The position numbers were made by a program, and so were the translations under genes. A DNA stretch of 64,000 bases, taken from Rhodobacteraceae bacterium UBA6796 (GTDB lineage Bacteria; Pseudomonadota; Alphaproteobacteria; Rhodobacterales; Rhodobacteraceae). Under the pieces are notes generated by a model that was given only the letters and a program-made list of their open reading frames with translations, was not told where the DNA came from and ran no database searches. The stretch covers positions 9,939 to 73,938 of the forward strand of contig DKFM01000009.1 of NCBI GenBank assembly GCA_002452815.1, read 5' to 3'. Shown here piece after piece: positions 25,900 to 34,361 of the stretch; position 1 is the first letter of the stretch, and each line of letters begins with the position of its first letter.

Positions 25900-28011
25900 A
25901 TGGCGCGCATGTTCACGAAAATCGGTAAGGTCAGCACGCTGGCGCTGATCGCAGGGCTGGTGCCTGCGGGCTTTGCCGCCCGGGCCGAGACCACCTCGAC
26001 GCTGGGCTGGAGCCTCGGTCGCTTCGGCACCCCCGGCCTGATCGACATGCCCACCGCCGAGGCGATGCAGGACGGCGAGATCGCGACCTCGGTCGGCAAG
26101 GCCGCAGGCGCGCTGCGCGGCAATTTCGCCTTCCAGATCACCCCGCGCGTCACCGGCACGCTGCGCTTCACCCATCAGGACGGGTTGGGCGCCGGCGGCG
26201 ACACGCTGAAAGAAAAGACCCTCGATCTGCACTGGCAGGTGCTGGACGAACAGGGCTGGCGCCCGGCGGTGGCCGTCGGCCTGCGCGACATGTTCGGCAC
26301 CGGTGTGAATGCCGCCGAATATGTGGTGGCCACGAAAACCCTGACCCCTCAGTTGCGCGCCACGGCCGGCATCGGCTGGGGCCGTCTGGGCACCGAAGGC
26401 AGCTTTGGCGGTGGCACGCGCCCGGCGGCCGATCCGGTGGGCGGGCTGAATGCCGACACCTGGTTCCGTGGCCCCGCGGCAGCCTTTGCCGGCGTGGCCT
26501 GGCAGGCCAATGACAAGCTGGTTCTGAAGGCCGAGGTCAGCTCGGACGATTATGCCGCCGAAGTTGCGGCCAACGACTTCGACCGCAAGACCTCTGTCAA
26601 CTTCGGCGCCGATTACAAGATCAACAACATGGCCTCGGTTTCGGCCTATTATCTGGCTGGCTCCGAGGTCGGGTTCCAGTTCAACATCGTGCTGGACCCG
26701 CATCAGCCGCCCGCGCCGTCGGGGCTGGAAAAGGCGCCGCTGCCGGTGCGCCCGCGCCCGGCCCCGAGCGCCGACCCGGATGGCTGGTCTGGCGCCTGGA
26801 CCGCCGATCCGACCGCCGCGCCGGCAATTCAGAAAGCTGTCGCAGACAGCCTGAAGAAGGACGGCCAAATCCTTGATTCGATGCAACTTTCGGCAACCCG
26901 CGCCGAAGTGCGCCTGCGCAATGAGACCTACAATTCGACACCGCAGGCCCTGGGCCATACCGCGCGCATCCTGACCCGGGCGCTGCCGCCTTCGGTCGAG
27001 ACCATCGTGATTACCCCCGTGGTGAACGGGCTGCCCACGGCTTCGGTCAGCTTCAAGCGCAGCGATCTGGAGCGTCTGGAAAACACCCAGTCGGGCGAAA
27101 TCCTGGCGCGCACGGTGATTGGCGAGGCCGCGCTGGACGGCGCCTTCACCGCCACCCCCGGGATCTATCCGCGTTATCGCTTCGGCCTCTCGCCCTATGT
27201 CGAGTTTTCGAGCTTCGATCCGGGGCAGGATCTGCATGCCGACATGGGCATCGCGCTGAACGGCAGCCTTGATCTGGCGCCCGGGCTGATCCTGTCGGGC
27301 ACCCTGCGCCAGAAGGTGTTCGGCAATCTCGACGATCAGACGCGCGTTTCCACCTCGCCCGTGCAGCATGTGCGGTCGGACGTGGCCGAATACCAGAAGA
27401 ACAGCGACCTGACGCTGGAGCGGCTGACGCTGGCCTGGTATGGCCGCCCGGCCGAGGCGATCTATAGCCGCGTTACGGTGGGCTATCTGGAACGGATGTA
27501 TGGCGGTGTCTCGGGCGAGGTGCTGTGGAAACCCGTCGACAGCCGCCTCGCACTTGGCGCCGAACTGGATTACGTCAAGCAGCGCGCCTTCGATGACGCC
27601 TTTGATTTCCAGGATTACGACACGCTCGGCGGCCACCTGTCGGCCTATTACGATTTCGGCGCGGGCGTGACCGGGCAGCTGGATGTCGGGCGCTATCTGG
27701 CCGAGGACTGGGGCGCGACGATTTCGGTCGATCGCCAGCTGGCCAATGGCTGGAGCGTCGGCGCCTTCGCGACGCTGACCGACATGTCCTCGTCCGATTT
27801 CGGGCCCGGCTCTTTCGACAAAGGCGTGCGCCTGACGATCCCGCTCAGCTGGGCGCTCGGCAAACCGACGCTGGCGACCTTCCATCCGACGATCCGGCCC
27901 TATACCGGCGATGGCGGCGCGCGGGTCGATGTGGACGGGCGCCTTTACGAAACGGTGCGCGACAACCACATGGGCGCAATCTACGAGGATTGGGGGAGAT
28001 TCTGGCGATGA
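25900..28011 (+). CDS. yjbH: YjbH domain outer-membrane protein
   Basis: A 703-residue exported protein with a Sec signal ending near ARA (residue 29). The mature region is rich in alternating aromatic beta-strands: GWSLGRFGTPGLIDMPTAEA at the start and beta-barrel strands throughout, including GFQFNIVLDPHQPP. YjbH proteins are putative outer-membrane barrels required for an exopolysaccharide made by yjbEFGH loci. ATG placed behind AGGTGGAGGG. Stop overlaps the following yjbF-like start (ATGA). No yjbG is visible. Confidence 0.85.
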   Translation: MARMFTKIGKVSTLALIAGLVPAGFAARAETTSTLGWSLGRFGTPGLIDMPTAEAMQDGEIATSVGKAAGALRGNFAFQITPRVTGTLRFTHQDGLGAGGDTLKEKTLDLHWQVLDEQGWRPAVAVGLRDMFGTGVNAAEYVVATKTLTPQLRATAGIGWGRLGTEGSFGGGTRPAADPVGGLNADTWFRGPAAAFAGVAWQANDKLVLKAEVSSDDYAAEVAANDFDRKTSVNFGADYKINNMASVSAYYLAGSEVGFQFNIVLDPHQPPAPSGLEKAPLPVRPRPAPSADPDGWSGAWTADPTAAPAIQKAVADSLKKDGQILDSMQLSATRAEVRLRNETYNSTPQALGHTARILTRALPPSVETIVITPVVNGLPTASVSFKRSDLERLENTQSGEILARTVIGEAALDGAFTATPGIYPRYRFGLSPYVEFSSFDPGQDLHADMGIALNGSLDLAPGLILSGTLRQKVFGNLDDQTRVSTSPVQHVRSDVAEYQKNSDLTLERLTLAWYGRPAEAIYSRVTVGYLERMYGGVSGEVLWKPVDSRLALGAELDYVKQRAFDDAFDFQDYDTLGGHLSAYYDFGAGVTGQLDVGRYLAEDWGATISVDRQLANGWSVGAFATLTDMSSSDFGPGSFDKGVRLTIPLSWALGKPTLATFHPTIRPYTGDGGARVDVDGRLYETVRDNHMGAIYEDWGRFWR

Positions 28012-28712
28012 GCCATCTCTCGGTGCGGGGCACGGCGGCCCTGCTGATCGCCGCGCTGGCACTTGCAGGCTGTTCGCGCGACTCTGCCGGGCTGGAACGG
28101 GGCGCAGGCGGTGCGGCACTGGTCAAGAACGGGCTGGGCGCGGTATTGCCTGGCAAACGCGCCAGTACGGCATCGGCCCAGGCGCCCGATCCCGCGCAAC
28201 TGGCACAGGCCGCGCTGGCCTCGGTCAAGGGGCCCGTGCTGCTGGCCACCTTCGAGTCCGTGGGCGCGCCCACCGTGCTGGGCATGGTCGGCGAGAACGG
28301 CACGATGCGCAGCTATCAGACCCCCGATCAGCGCGGTGTGATGCTGCGCAGCGGCCTTCTGGCGGGCACACGCGGCTATGGCCGTGATCTGATGTCCGCC
28401 GACACGGATGCCGTCGCCCGGCTGATCCGCACGCGCCAGGCGGGCAGCGCGCCGCGGGTGCAGCGCTATCTGGATGGCAACGGGGTCGAACGTCCGGTGC
28501 CGATGACCTGCACCGTCACCCCCGGCGCCAGCATGACGCAGGACATTGCGGGCATAACCTACACAGGTCAGCAGGTGGCAGAGCATTGCGAAGGCTCTGG
28601 CGCGGTGGTCGACAATGGCTATCTGGTTGCTGCGGACGGGCGCGTGCTGGTGTCCCGACAGTGGGTCGGGCCCGGGCTGGGCTATCTGGTTTTGCAAAGC
28701 CTGCGCGACTGA
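28008..28712 (+). CDS. yjbF: YjbF/GfcB-family lipoprotein
   Basis: A 234-residue lipoprotein. Signal plus lipobox LALAGC at about residues 16-21, then a mature region with GPVLLATFESVGAPTVL, GTMRSYQTPDQRGVMLRSGL and the C-terminal VLVSRQWVGPGLGYLVLQSL found in YjbF/GfcB (group 4 capsule) proteins. Translated coupled to yjbH and likely acts with it at the outer membrane in exopolysaccharide export. Followed by a strong terminator. Confidence 0.85.
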   Translation: MSHLSVRGTAALLIAALALAGCSRDSAGLERGAGGAALVKNGLGAVLPGKRASTASAQAPDPAQLAQAALASVKGPVLLATFESVGAPTVLGMVGENGTMRSYQTPDQRGVMLRSGLLAGTRGYGRDLMSADTDAVARLIRTRQAGSAPRVQRYLDGNGVERPVPMTCTVTPGASMTQDIAGITYTGQQVAEHCEGSGAVVDNGYLVAADGRVLVSRQWVGPGLGYLVLQSLRD

Positions 28713-28738
28713 GGCACTACCCAGCCCCGTCACATGAC

Positions 28739-28763
28739 AAAAGCGCCCCACGGGGCGCTTTTT
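28739..28763 (+). terminator. Terminator after yjbHF
   Basis: AAGCGCCCC/GGGGCGCTT stem, short loop and a TTTTT run: classical rho-independent terminator. Confidence 0.9.
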
Positions 28764-28798
28764 CCTTTCGGGCCATGCTGAACCGCGGGCCCCAATAC

Positions 28799-28831
28799 AA
28801 AAAGCCGGAAAGCGATGCTTTCCGGCTTTTG
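28799..28831 (-). terminator. Bidirectional terminator for the yjbE-like gene
   Basis: AAAAGCCGGAAAGC/GCTTTCCGGCTTTT perfect 14-bp stem with T runs on both strands, directly after the minus-strand small gene. Confidence 0.9.
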
Positions 28832-28850
28832 ATTTTAGCCGAAGCTAAAA

Positions 28851-29036
28851 TTAGTTCGACGAGGCAGCCGCGATGCCTGCGATCAGCAGGACCGGGATCA
28901 GCCAAGCAGCGTTCGACGACGAAGCGCCTTCGACGACGACCGGCTCAGCGTCGACGACGGGAGCGGTGTAGCCGCCAGCAAAAGCGGTCGAAGCGGTCAG
29001 GCCCAGGGCCAGAGCGATGGTAGCGATTTTTTTCAT
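28851..29036 (-). CDS. Small exported YjbE-like protein
   Basis: A 61-residue protein. Signal peptide MKKIATIALALGLTASTAFA (cleavage after residue 20), an acidic spacer (VVDAEPVVVEGASSSN) and a C-terminal hydrophobic segment AAWLIPVLLIAGIAAASSN. Size and composition resemble YjbE and the small proteins found beside yjbFH in alphaproteobacteria. GGAG lies at correct distance from ATG. It faces yjbHF tail to tail, so it has its own promoter. Confidence 0.65.
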   Translation of the reverse strand: MKKIATIALALGLTASTAFAGGYTAPVVDAEPVVVEGASSSNAAWLIPVLLIAGIAAASSN

Positions 29037-29249
29037 AGTAATCTCCGTCATTACTGTAGACAGCCGCCAACGCCGGCAGCATCGAAGCGAGATTCGCATA
29101 ACCACGATTAAATGCAAAGGAGAATCGCGGCTATTTACCTCTGGGCCCTATCGACTGTTGCAGTTTAGCACAGATCGGAACCCCCAAAGCCGGGATTGCC
29201 GTGCAAAAGCGTCGCAACTGCGACTTTTTCGCCGTTTTTTGCCCACAGG

Positions 29250-29284
29250 ATGATTCCGGGCCAAATTTTTTTTATGATTCCGGG
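29250..29284. repeat. Short direct repeat
   Basis: ATGATTCCGGG occurs at 29250 and 29274 around an A/T run, in the non-coding stretch between znuB and the small exported gene. No known site recognised. Confidence 0.35.
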
Positions 29285-29327
29285 AACTTGTGGCGCGGTT
29301 GTGAATTGGCGCGTCCCGGCGCCCCGA

Positions 29328-30113
29328 TCAGGCGCGGCGCGGAAAGATCAGCGACGCCGTGAACAGCGCCGCCGCCATCGCCACGATCGAGGGGCCCGCG
29401 GGCGTGTCGAACCGCATCGAGGCCCAAAGCCCCAGCACGACAGAAACCGCCCCCGTCGCCGTCGCCCCCAGTGCCATGGTTTCGGGCGTGCGCGCAAATT
29501 GCCGCGCGGTGGCGGCGGGCACGATCAGAAGCGCGGCGATCAGCAGCGCGCCGACGATCTTGATCGACACCGCCACCGTCAGCGCCAGCGCCAGCACCAG
29601 CACCAGCCGTTCGGTCCGCGGATTGAGCCCCGAGGCCTGCGCCAGCTCCTCGTTCACGGTCGCGGCTAAAAGCCCCTGCCAGCGCCAGACCAGCGCCGCC
29701 AGCACCAGCAGCGCACCGCCCCAGACGATGCCCAGATCCGCGCGGCTGACCGCCAGAATATCGCCAAACAGCCAGGCGCTCAGATCCACCCGCAGCCCCG
29801 AAATCAGCGAGGCCGCGATCAGGCCGAAGGCCAGCGCGGAATGCGCCAGAACACCCAGCACCGTATCCATTGCATGGCCTCGCCCCGACAGCTGCGCCAC
29901 AGTCAGCGCCATGCCAAGGGCCACCGCCAGCGTGCCGGCATAGACCGAAATGCCGAAGCCGAAGCTCAGCGCGACGCCCAGAATCGCCGCATGCGCCGTG
30001 GCATCGCCGAAATAGGCCATCCGCCGCCATACCACGAACGATCCCAGCGGCCCGGTGGCCAGCGTCAGCCCGGCGCCCGCCAGCGCCGCACGGGTCAGAA
30101 AATCATCCAGCAT
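29328..30113 (-). CDS. znuB: Zinc ABC transporter permease
   Basis: A 261-residue membrane protein with about eight helices. RRMAYFGDATAHAAILGVAL, VNEELAQASG and VKIVGALLIAALLIVPAATAR are the ZnuB/ABC-3 signatures. It forms the inner-membrane channel for Zn(II) delivered by ZnuA. The start overlaps the znuC stop; ATGs at 30113 and 30119 are both possible. Last gene of the zur-znuC-znuB unit under probable Zur control. Confidence 0.94.
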   Translation of the reverse strand: MLDDFLTRAALAGAGLTLATGPLGSFVVWRRMAYFGDATAHAAILGVALSFGFGISVYAGTLAVALGMALTVAQLSGRGHAMDTVLGVLAHSALAFGLIAASLISGLRVDLSAWLFGDILAVSRADLGIVWGGALLVLAALVWRWQGLLAATVNEELAQASGLNPRTERLVLVLALALTVAVSIKIVGALLIAALLIVPAATARQFARTPETMALGATATGAVSVVLGLWASMRFDTPAGPSIVAMAAALFTASLIFPRRA

Positions 30114-30936
30114 GATCATGCTCGCAGTCGTGGGTGTGGGAATGGTCGTGGCCGTGGGCCTGCGGATGCGCGTGATGCGGATGTGCCGGATCGTGGCCGT
30201 GGCCTTCGTCATGGTCGTGATCGTGGTCATGCACATGCTGATACAGCGCGAAGGCCCCGCCGGTGCCCATCCCGAACAGCGCGCGATATTCCGGCGCGTT
30301 CGACACCACCCGGGGCGTACCTGCACAGCAGACATGCCCGTTCAGGCAAATCACCCGGTCCGAGGCCGACATCACCACATGCAGATCGTGGCTGACCATC
30401 AGCACGGCCGCGCCGGTTTCGTGGCGGACCTCTTCGATCAGCTTGTAGAAAGCCGCGGTGCCGGGCTGGTCCAGCCCCTGCGTCGGTTCATCCAGAATCA
30501 GGATCTGCGGCCGCGCCAGCAGTGCGCGCGCCAGCAGAACGCGCTGAAACTGCCCGCCCGACAGCCGCGTGATCTGCCGCCCTTCCAGCCCCGGCACCCC
30601 GGTGCGCACGAGCGCCGCAGCGGCATCGGCATCGCGCACGCGTTTGGGCAAAGACAGGAACCGGCCCACCGTCATCGGCAGGCTGGCGTCCAGATGCAGC
30701 TTTTGCGGGACATAGCCGATCACCAGGCCGGGCTGGCGGGTGACCTGCCCGGTCGCCGCGGGCTCCAGCCCGATCAGCGCACGGATCAGCGTCGATTTGC
30801 CCGATCCATTGGGCCCGACCACGGTCACGATCTCGCCCGGGGCGATGGTGAAATCCACGCCCGACAAGACCGGCGCACCGCCATGGGTGACGCTGAGGTT
30901 CGTGGCCGAAATCAGGGCCTCAGACGGTTGCGTCAT
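30103..30936 (-). CDS. znuC: Zinc ABC transporter ATPase with His-rich tail
   Basis: A 277-residue ATPase. Walker A VVGPNGSGKSTLIRAL, Q-loop GYVPQKLHL, signature LSGGQFQRVLLARAL, Walker B ILILDEPTQGLDQ and the switch His in VSHDLHVVM. The last 45 residues are a His/Asp repeat (HVHDHDHDHDEGHGHD onward), longer than usual and likely zinc-binding. It energises ZnuB. It overlaps zur upstream by 17 bases and znuB downstream. Confidence 0.95.
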   Translation of the reverse strand: MTQPSEALISATNLSVTHGGAPVLSGVDFTIAPGEIVTVVGPNGSGKSTLIRALIGLEPAATGQVTRQPGLVIGYVPQKLHLDASLPMTVGRFLSLPKRVRDADAAAALVRTGVPGLEGRQITRLSGGQFQRVLLARALLARPQILILDEPTQGLDQPGTAAFYKLIEEVRHETGAAVLMVSHDLHVVMSASDRVICLNGHVCCAGTPRVVSNAPEYRALFGMGTGGAFALYQHVHDHDHDHDEGHGHDPAHPHHAHPQAHGHDHSHTHDCEHDHAG

Positions 30937-31435
30937 CTGCGCCTCCGGCACAGGCGGGGCACAGGCCCAGCGCTTCGATATTGGCGCGTTCCACCGCGAA
31001 CCCCAAATCGGCCGCCGCCTGATCCAATGCCGCACGCACGGCGGCCCCCGGCGCCTCGGCCACCGCATCGCACACCCGGCAGATCAGGAACACCGGCGCG
31101 TGATCCTCGCCCGGGTGCATGCAGGCGGCAAAGGCGTTCAGCCGCCGCACGCGATGCGCCAGCCCGTTCTCGACCAGAAATTCCAGCGCCCGATACGCCA
31201 CCGGCGGCTGATTGCCGAACCCGTCGGCCGCCAGCCGGTCCAGCACCTCATAGGCGCCCATCGCCCGATGCGCCTCGAGCAGGATTTCCAGCGTGCGCTT
31301 GCGCACCGGGGTCAGCCGGGCGCCGCGCCGCGCAGCCTCGGCCTCGGCGCGCGCCAGCGTATCGCAGGCGCAATGCGCATGGTCATGGCGCGCGAAAGCC
31401 AGGGTCGCGTCGGGGTCAGTCTCTGGGCTAGACAT
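30920..31435 (-). CDS. zur: Zinc uptake regulator (Fur family)
   Basis: A 171-residue Zur. A His/Cys-rich start (HDHAHCACDTLARA) precedes the winged helix (RGARLTPVRKRTLEILLEAH, then VAYRALEFLVENGL). Dimerisation/metal region FAACMHPGEDHAPVFLICRVC ends with a second CPAC pair giving two CxxC structural zinc sites. With zinc it should repress znuA and its own operon. Its ATG lies inside the first of two tandem palindromes. Confidence 0.94.
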   Translation of the reverse strand: MSSPETDPDATLAFARHDHAHCACDTLARAEAEAARRGARLTPVRKRTLEILLEAHRAMGAYEVLDRLAADGFGNQPPVAYRALEFLVENGLAHRVRRLNAFAACMHPGEDHAPVFLICRVCDAVAEAPGAAVRAALDQAAADLGFAVERANIEALGLCPACAGGADDATV

Positions 31436-31449
31436 GTTACTCTATCACA
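31435..31449. promoter_or_regulatory. Zur-box-like operator 1
   Basis: TGTTACTCTATCACA, an imperfect palindrome overlapping the zur start codon. It is the twin of the box at 31462. Confidence 0.6.
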
Positions 31450-31461
31450 TTTCTCTTGACC

Positions 31462-31476
31462 TGTTATGATATCACA
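31462..31476. promoter_or_regulatory. Zur-box-like operator 2
   Basis: TGTTATGATATCACA, a better palindrome (TGT-TATGATATC-ACA type) with the same outer bases as box 1 and 27 bases from it. Both sit in the short divergent zur/znuA gap, so one operator pair should control both directions. Confidence 0.7.
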
Positions 31477-31518
31477 TAGATAAACAGCTCCCAATTCACA
31501 AGCCCAAGGAGCCCGCCA

Positions 31519-32478
31519 ATGCGTCCGATAACCCTGAGTGTGCCGTTTTTTCTGCTGACCGCGCCGGCGATGGCCGCCGTGCCGCAGGTGGTGACCGATA
31601 TTCCCGCGGTCGGTTCGCTGGTGGCCCAGGTGATGGGCGATCTGGGCGCGCCCGAGGTTTTGCTCGACCAGGGGGCCAATGCGCACAACTACCAACTGCG
31701 CCCCTCGCAGGCGCGGGCGCTGCAATCGGCCGATCTGGTGTTCTGGATCGGGCCGGAGATGACCCCCTGGCTTGACCGGGCCCTGCAGGGCGTGGCGGGC
31801 GGCACGGCGATCGAACTGCTTGAAGCCGCCGGCACGCACAAACGCGCGTTCGACGCCCCGCATGACCATGAGGCCGAAGACGAGCATGCGGATCACGCCG
31901 ATGAACATGGCGCGGAAGAGCATGGCGAAGAAGAAGCCCATGCGCACAGTCACGAAGGGCTTGACCCGCACGCCTGGCTCGACCCCGGCAACGCGCAGGT
32001 CTGGCTGACCGCGATCGGCGATCAACTGGCTGCGGCCGACCCCGAGAATGCCGCGACCTATGCCGCCAACGCCGAGGCCGCCCGTGCCCGCATCGCGCAG
32101 ATGGATAGCGAGATTTCCGCGCAACTCCAGCCGGTTCATGACAAACCCTTCGTGGTGGCCCATGCCGCCTATGGCTATTTCGCCGACCATTACGCGCTGC
32201 ATGTGGCGGGCGCAGTGGCGCTTGGCGATGCCGCCGCACCGGGTGCGGCCCATCTGGCCGATCTGCGCGCCGATCTGCAGGCCGATGGTGTGGTCTGCGC
32301 CTTCCCCGAGGCCCAGCACGACCCCAAGCAGATGGCCCTGCTGATCGAGGGCACCAATGTGCGGCTGGGCGCGGCGCTTGATCCCTCGGGCTCGTCGCTG
32401 GCCTATGGCCCGGGGCTTTACGAGGCCCTGATGCGCGATCTGGGCACTGCAATCAGCACCTGCCTGAGCGCAGAGTGA
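31519..32478 (+). CDS. znuA: Zinc ABC transporter solute-binding protein
   Basis: A 319-residue periplasmic protein. Signal peptide ends near AMA (residue 19). The ligand His in GANAHNYQLRPSQ, a His/Asp/Glu-rich flexible loop (about residues 113-151), then the second His in GLDPHAWLDPGN and later VVAHAAYGYFADHY. Binds Zn(II) for ZnuBC. Divergent from zur with two Zur-type sites in between. Confidence 0.95.
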   Translation: MRPITLSVPFFLLTAPAMAAVPQVVTDIPAVGSLVAQVMGDLGAPEVLLDQGANAHNYQLRPSQARALQSADLVFWIGPEMTPWLDRALQGVAGGTAIELLEAAGTHKRAFDAPHDHEAEDEHADHADEHGAEEHGEEEAHAHSHEGLDPHAWLDPGNAQVWLTAIGDQLAAADPENAATYAANAEAARARIAQMDSEISAQLQPVHDKPFVVAHAAYGYFADHYALHVAGAVALGDAAAPGAAHLADLRADLQADGVVCAFPEAQHDPKQMALLIEGTNVRLGAALDPSGSSLAYGPGLYEALMRDLGTAISTCLSAE

Positions 32479-32565
32479 CCCCGGCCCCTTGAACCGCGCG
32501 CCCACGCATGGTTTCTGGGGGAAATCGGGGGCTTGCCCATGGGTCCCGGGCAAACTGGGGATCGA

Positions 32566-33321
32566 ATGGCCGCGATTGCGTGGATTGCACTGAGCGAAGA
32601 CCCGGGCCTGTTTCAGGCCCGGGCCTTTGACATGTCCGGCGCACTGATCGAGCAGCGCACGGCACCGCAGGGCAGCGCTGCGCTTTGTGCGGGCTGGCAG
32701 GCGCCCGTGGTGGCCGCCCGTCTGCATCCCGATGTCGCGCCACGCCCCCTGCCCTGCGCGCCGCTGCCCGATGCGGGCAACCCCGATCTGCCTGCGCTGC
32801 GACAAGCTACCCCGCCCGAAATCGTCCACCCCGCCGAAGTCGCGCGGATCGCGGGGCTTCTGGCCGCGCAACCGCAATTCGACGGCGTGGTGTGGCTGTG
32901 CGGCGCCACCAGCCTGTGGGCGCATCTGAGCGCGGGCGAAGTCGTCAGCGTGACCCGCACGGCCAGCGCCGCACTGCTGCCCCCGGCCGCGCGCTGCGAC
33001 GGCCCGGGCTTTGCCGGGGCGCTGGCGGACTGCCTGTCGCGCCCCGAACGCCTGTTGCGTCACCTTGCGCCGGTGACCGAAACCCGTGCCTTGCCCGAGG
33101 CCGCGACAGGTGCCGCTGCGGGTGCGGTCCTGGGCGCCGATCTGGCCGCCGCCAAACCGTGGTGGCTGGGCCAGCAGGTGCTGGCGCTGGACTGTGCCAC
33201 CGCGCCCGGCTGGGCAGCCCTCGGCGCACAGGCGCTGAGCGCGCAGGGGGTGCAGGTGACGCAGGGCGATGGCGAGGCGGCGCTGGTCGCAGGTCTTGCC
33301 ACCTTCGGGGGCCGGACATGA
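32566..33321 (+). CDS. Degenerate 2-dehydro-3-deoxygalactonokinase-like protein
   Basis: A 251-residue protein related to DgoK, which phosphorylates KDGal in the De Ley-Doudoroff galactose route. VVWLCGATSLWAHLSAGEVVSVTRT corresponds to the DgoK GTHCKW segment and GAAAGAVLGADLAAAKPWW to its SGLLIGAE segment. However, the N-terminal Asp-x-Gly-x-x-Asn motif that binds ATP is replaced (IAWIALSEDPG), and the protein is shorter than usual. It may have lost kinase activity. It overlaps aldose epimerase, supporting a sugar role. Confidence 0.6.
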   Translation: MAAIAWIALSEDPGLFQARAFDMSGALIEQRTAPQGSAALCAGWQAPVVAARLHPDVAPRPLPCAPLPDAGNPDLPALRQATPPEIVHPAEVARIAGLLAAQPQFDGVVWLCGATSLWAHLSAGEVVSVTRTASAALLPPAARCDGPGFAGALADCLSRPERLLRHLAPVTETRALPEAATGAAAGAVLGADLAAAKPWWLGQQVLALDCATAPGWAALGAQALSAQGVQVTQGDGEAALVAGLATFGGRT

Positions 33322-34346
33322 CCGCGCGTCCTTTCGGAACGATGCCCGACGGGCGCGTGGTGCAGGTGGCAACGCTGCGCGCAGGCGAATTGACCGCGCG
33401 GGTGCTGACCCTGGGTGCGACCTTGCAGGATCTGCGGCTGGCAGGCACGCCCTGGCCGCTGATTTTAGGGTCGGACATGGCGGGTGCCTATGACGGTGCG
33501 CTGCTCTGGGCGGGGGCTGTCGTCGGGCCGGTTGCCAACCGGATCGGTGGCGCACAGGTCACCCTGGCGGGGCGGCGCTACGCCCTGCCCGCCAATGACG
33601 GCGCCAACAGCCTGCATTCGGGGCCGCAGGGCCTTTCGGCGCGGATCTGGCAAATCGAGGCCGCCAGCGACAGCGCGCTCTGCATGATCTGCACGCTGGC
33701 ACCGGGCGACTGCGGCCTGCCGGGGCATCGGATCGTGCGTGCGCGCTATCGCATCGTGCCCCCTGCCACGCTGGAACTGGTGCTGGAAGCCGAGACCGAC
33801 ACCCCCACGCTGATGAACCCCGCGCATCACGTCTATTGGAACCTTGACGGCAGCGTCACGACGGGGGCGCACCGGCTGCAGATCGACGCCGACCGCTATC
33901 TGCCCTGCGATGCGCAGGGGCTGCCCGGCGCGCCGCTGCCGGTGGCGGGAACGGGGTTCGACCTGCGCACGCCGCGCCCCGTGAACGATCTGCCGCCGCT
34001 CGATCACAACTTCTGCCTGGGCGACACCCCTGCCGCGGCCCCCCGGCCGGTGGCGCAGCTGCGGGGCGCACGCGGGGTGCAGATGGTGCTGGAAACCGAC
34101 GCGCCCGGATTGCAGGCCTATGACGGGCGCGCCCTGAACAGCACGCCCTATCCCGGGCTGATGGGTCAGCCCTACGTCCCCCATGCCGGGCTGGCGCTGG
34201 AACCGCAGTTCTGGCCCAATGCCCCGCACCATCCCGATTTCCCACAGATCACCCTGACGCCCGGCATGCCCTGGCGCCAGACCACCCGCTATCACATTGC
34301 CCGGACCGAAGACCTTCCCACCACGCCGCAGCGCCCGCCCAGCTAA
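33318..34346 (+). CDS. galM: Aldose 1-epimerase (mutarotase)
   Basis: A 342-residue GalM-family enzyme interconverting alpha and beta anomers of aldoses. GAVVGPVANRIGGAQVTLAG and NDGANSLHSGPQGL carry the substrate Asn/Arg and His, NPAHHVYWNLDG the catalytic His, and GLALEPQFWPNA the catalytic Glu. Overlaps the DgoK-like gene by four bases. Substrate probably galactose or a related hexose. Confidence 0.93.
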   Translation: MTARPFGTMPDGRVVQVATLRAGELTARVLTLGATLQDLRLAGTPWPLILGSDMAGAYDGALLWAGAVVGPVANRIGGAQVTLAGRRYALPANDGANSLHSGPQGLSARIWQIEAASDSALCMICTLAPGDCGLPGHRIVRARYRIVPPATLELVLEAETDTPTLMNPAHHVYWNLDGSVTTGAHRLQIDADRYLPCDAQGLPGAPLPVAGTGFDLRTPRPVNDLPPLDHNFCLGDTPAAAPRPVAQLRGARGVQMVLETDAPGLQAYDGRALNSTPYPGLMGQPYVPHAGLALEPQFWPNAPHHPDFPQITLTPGMPWRQTTRYHIARTEDLPTTPQRPPS

Positions 34347-34361
34347 GTCAGGAAACCGCCC

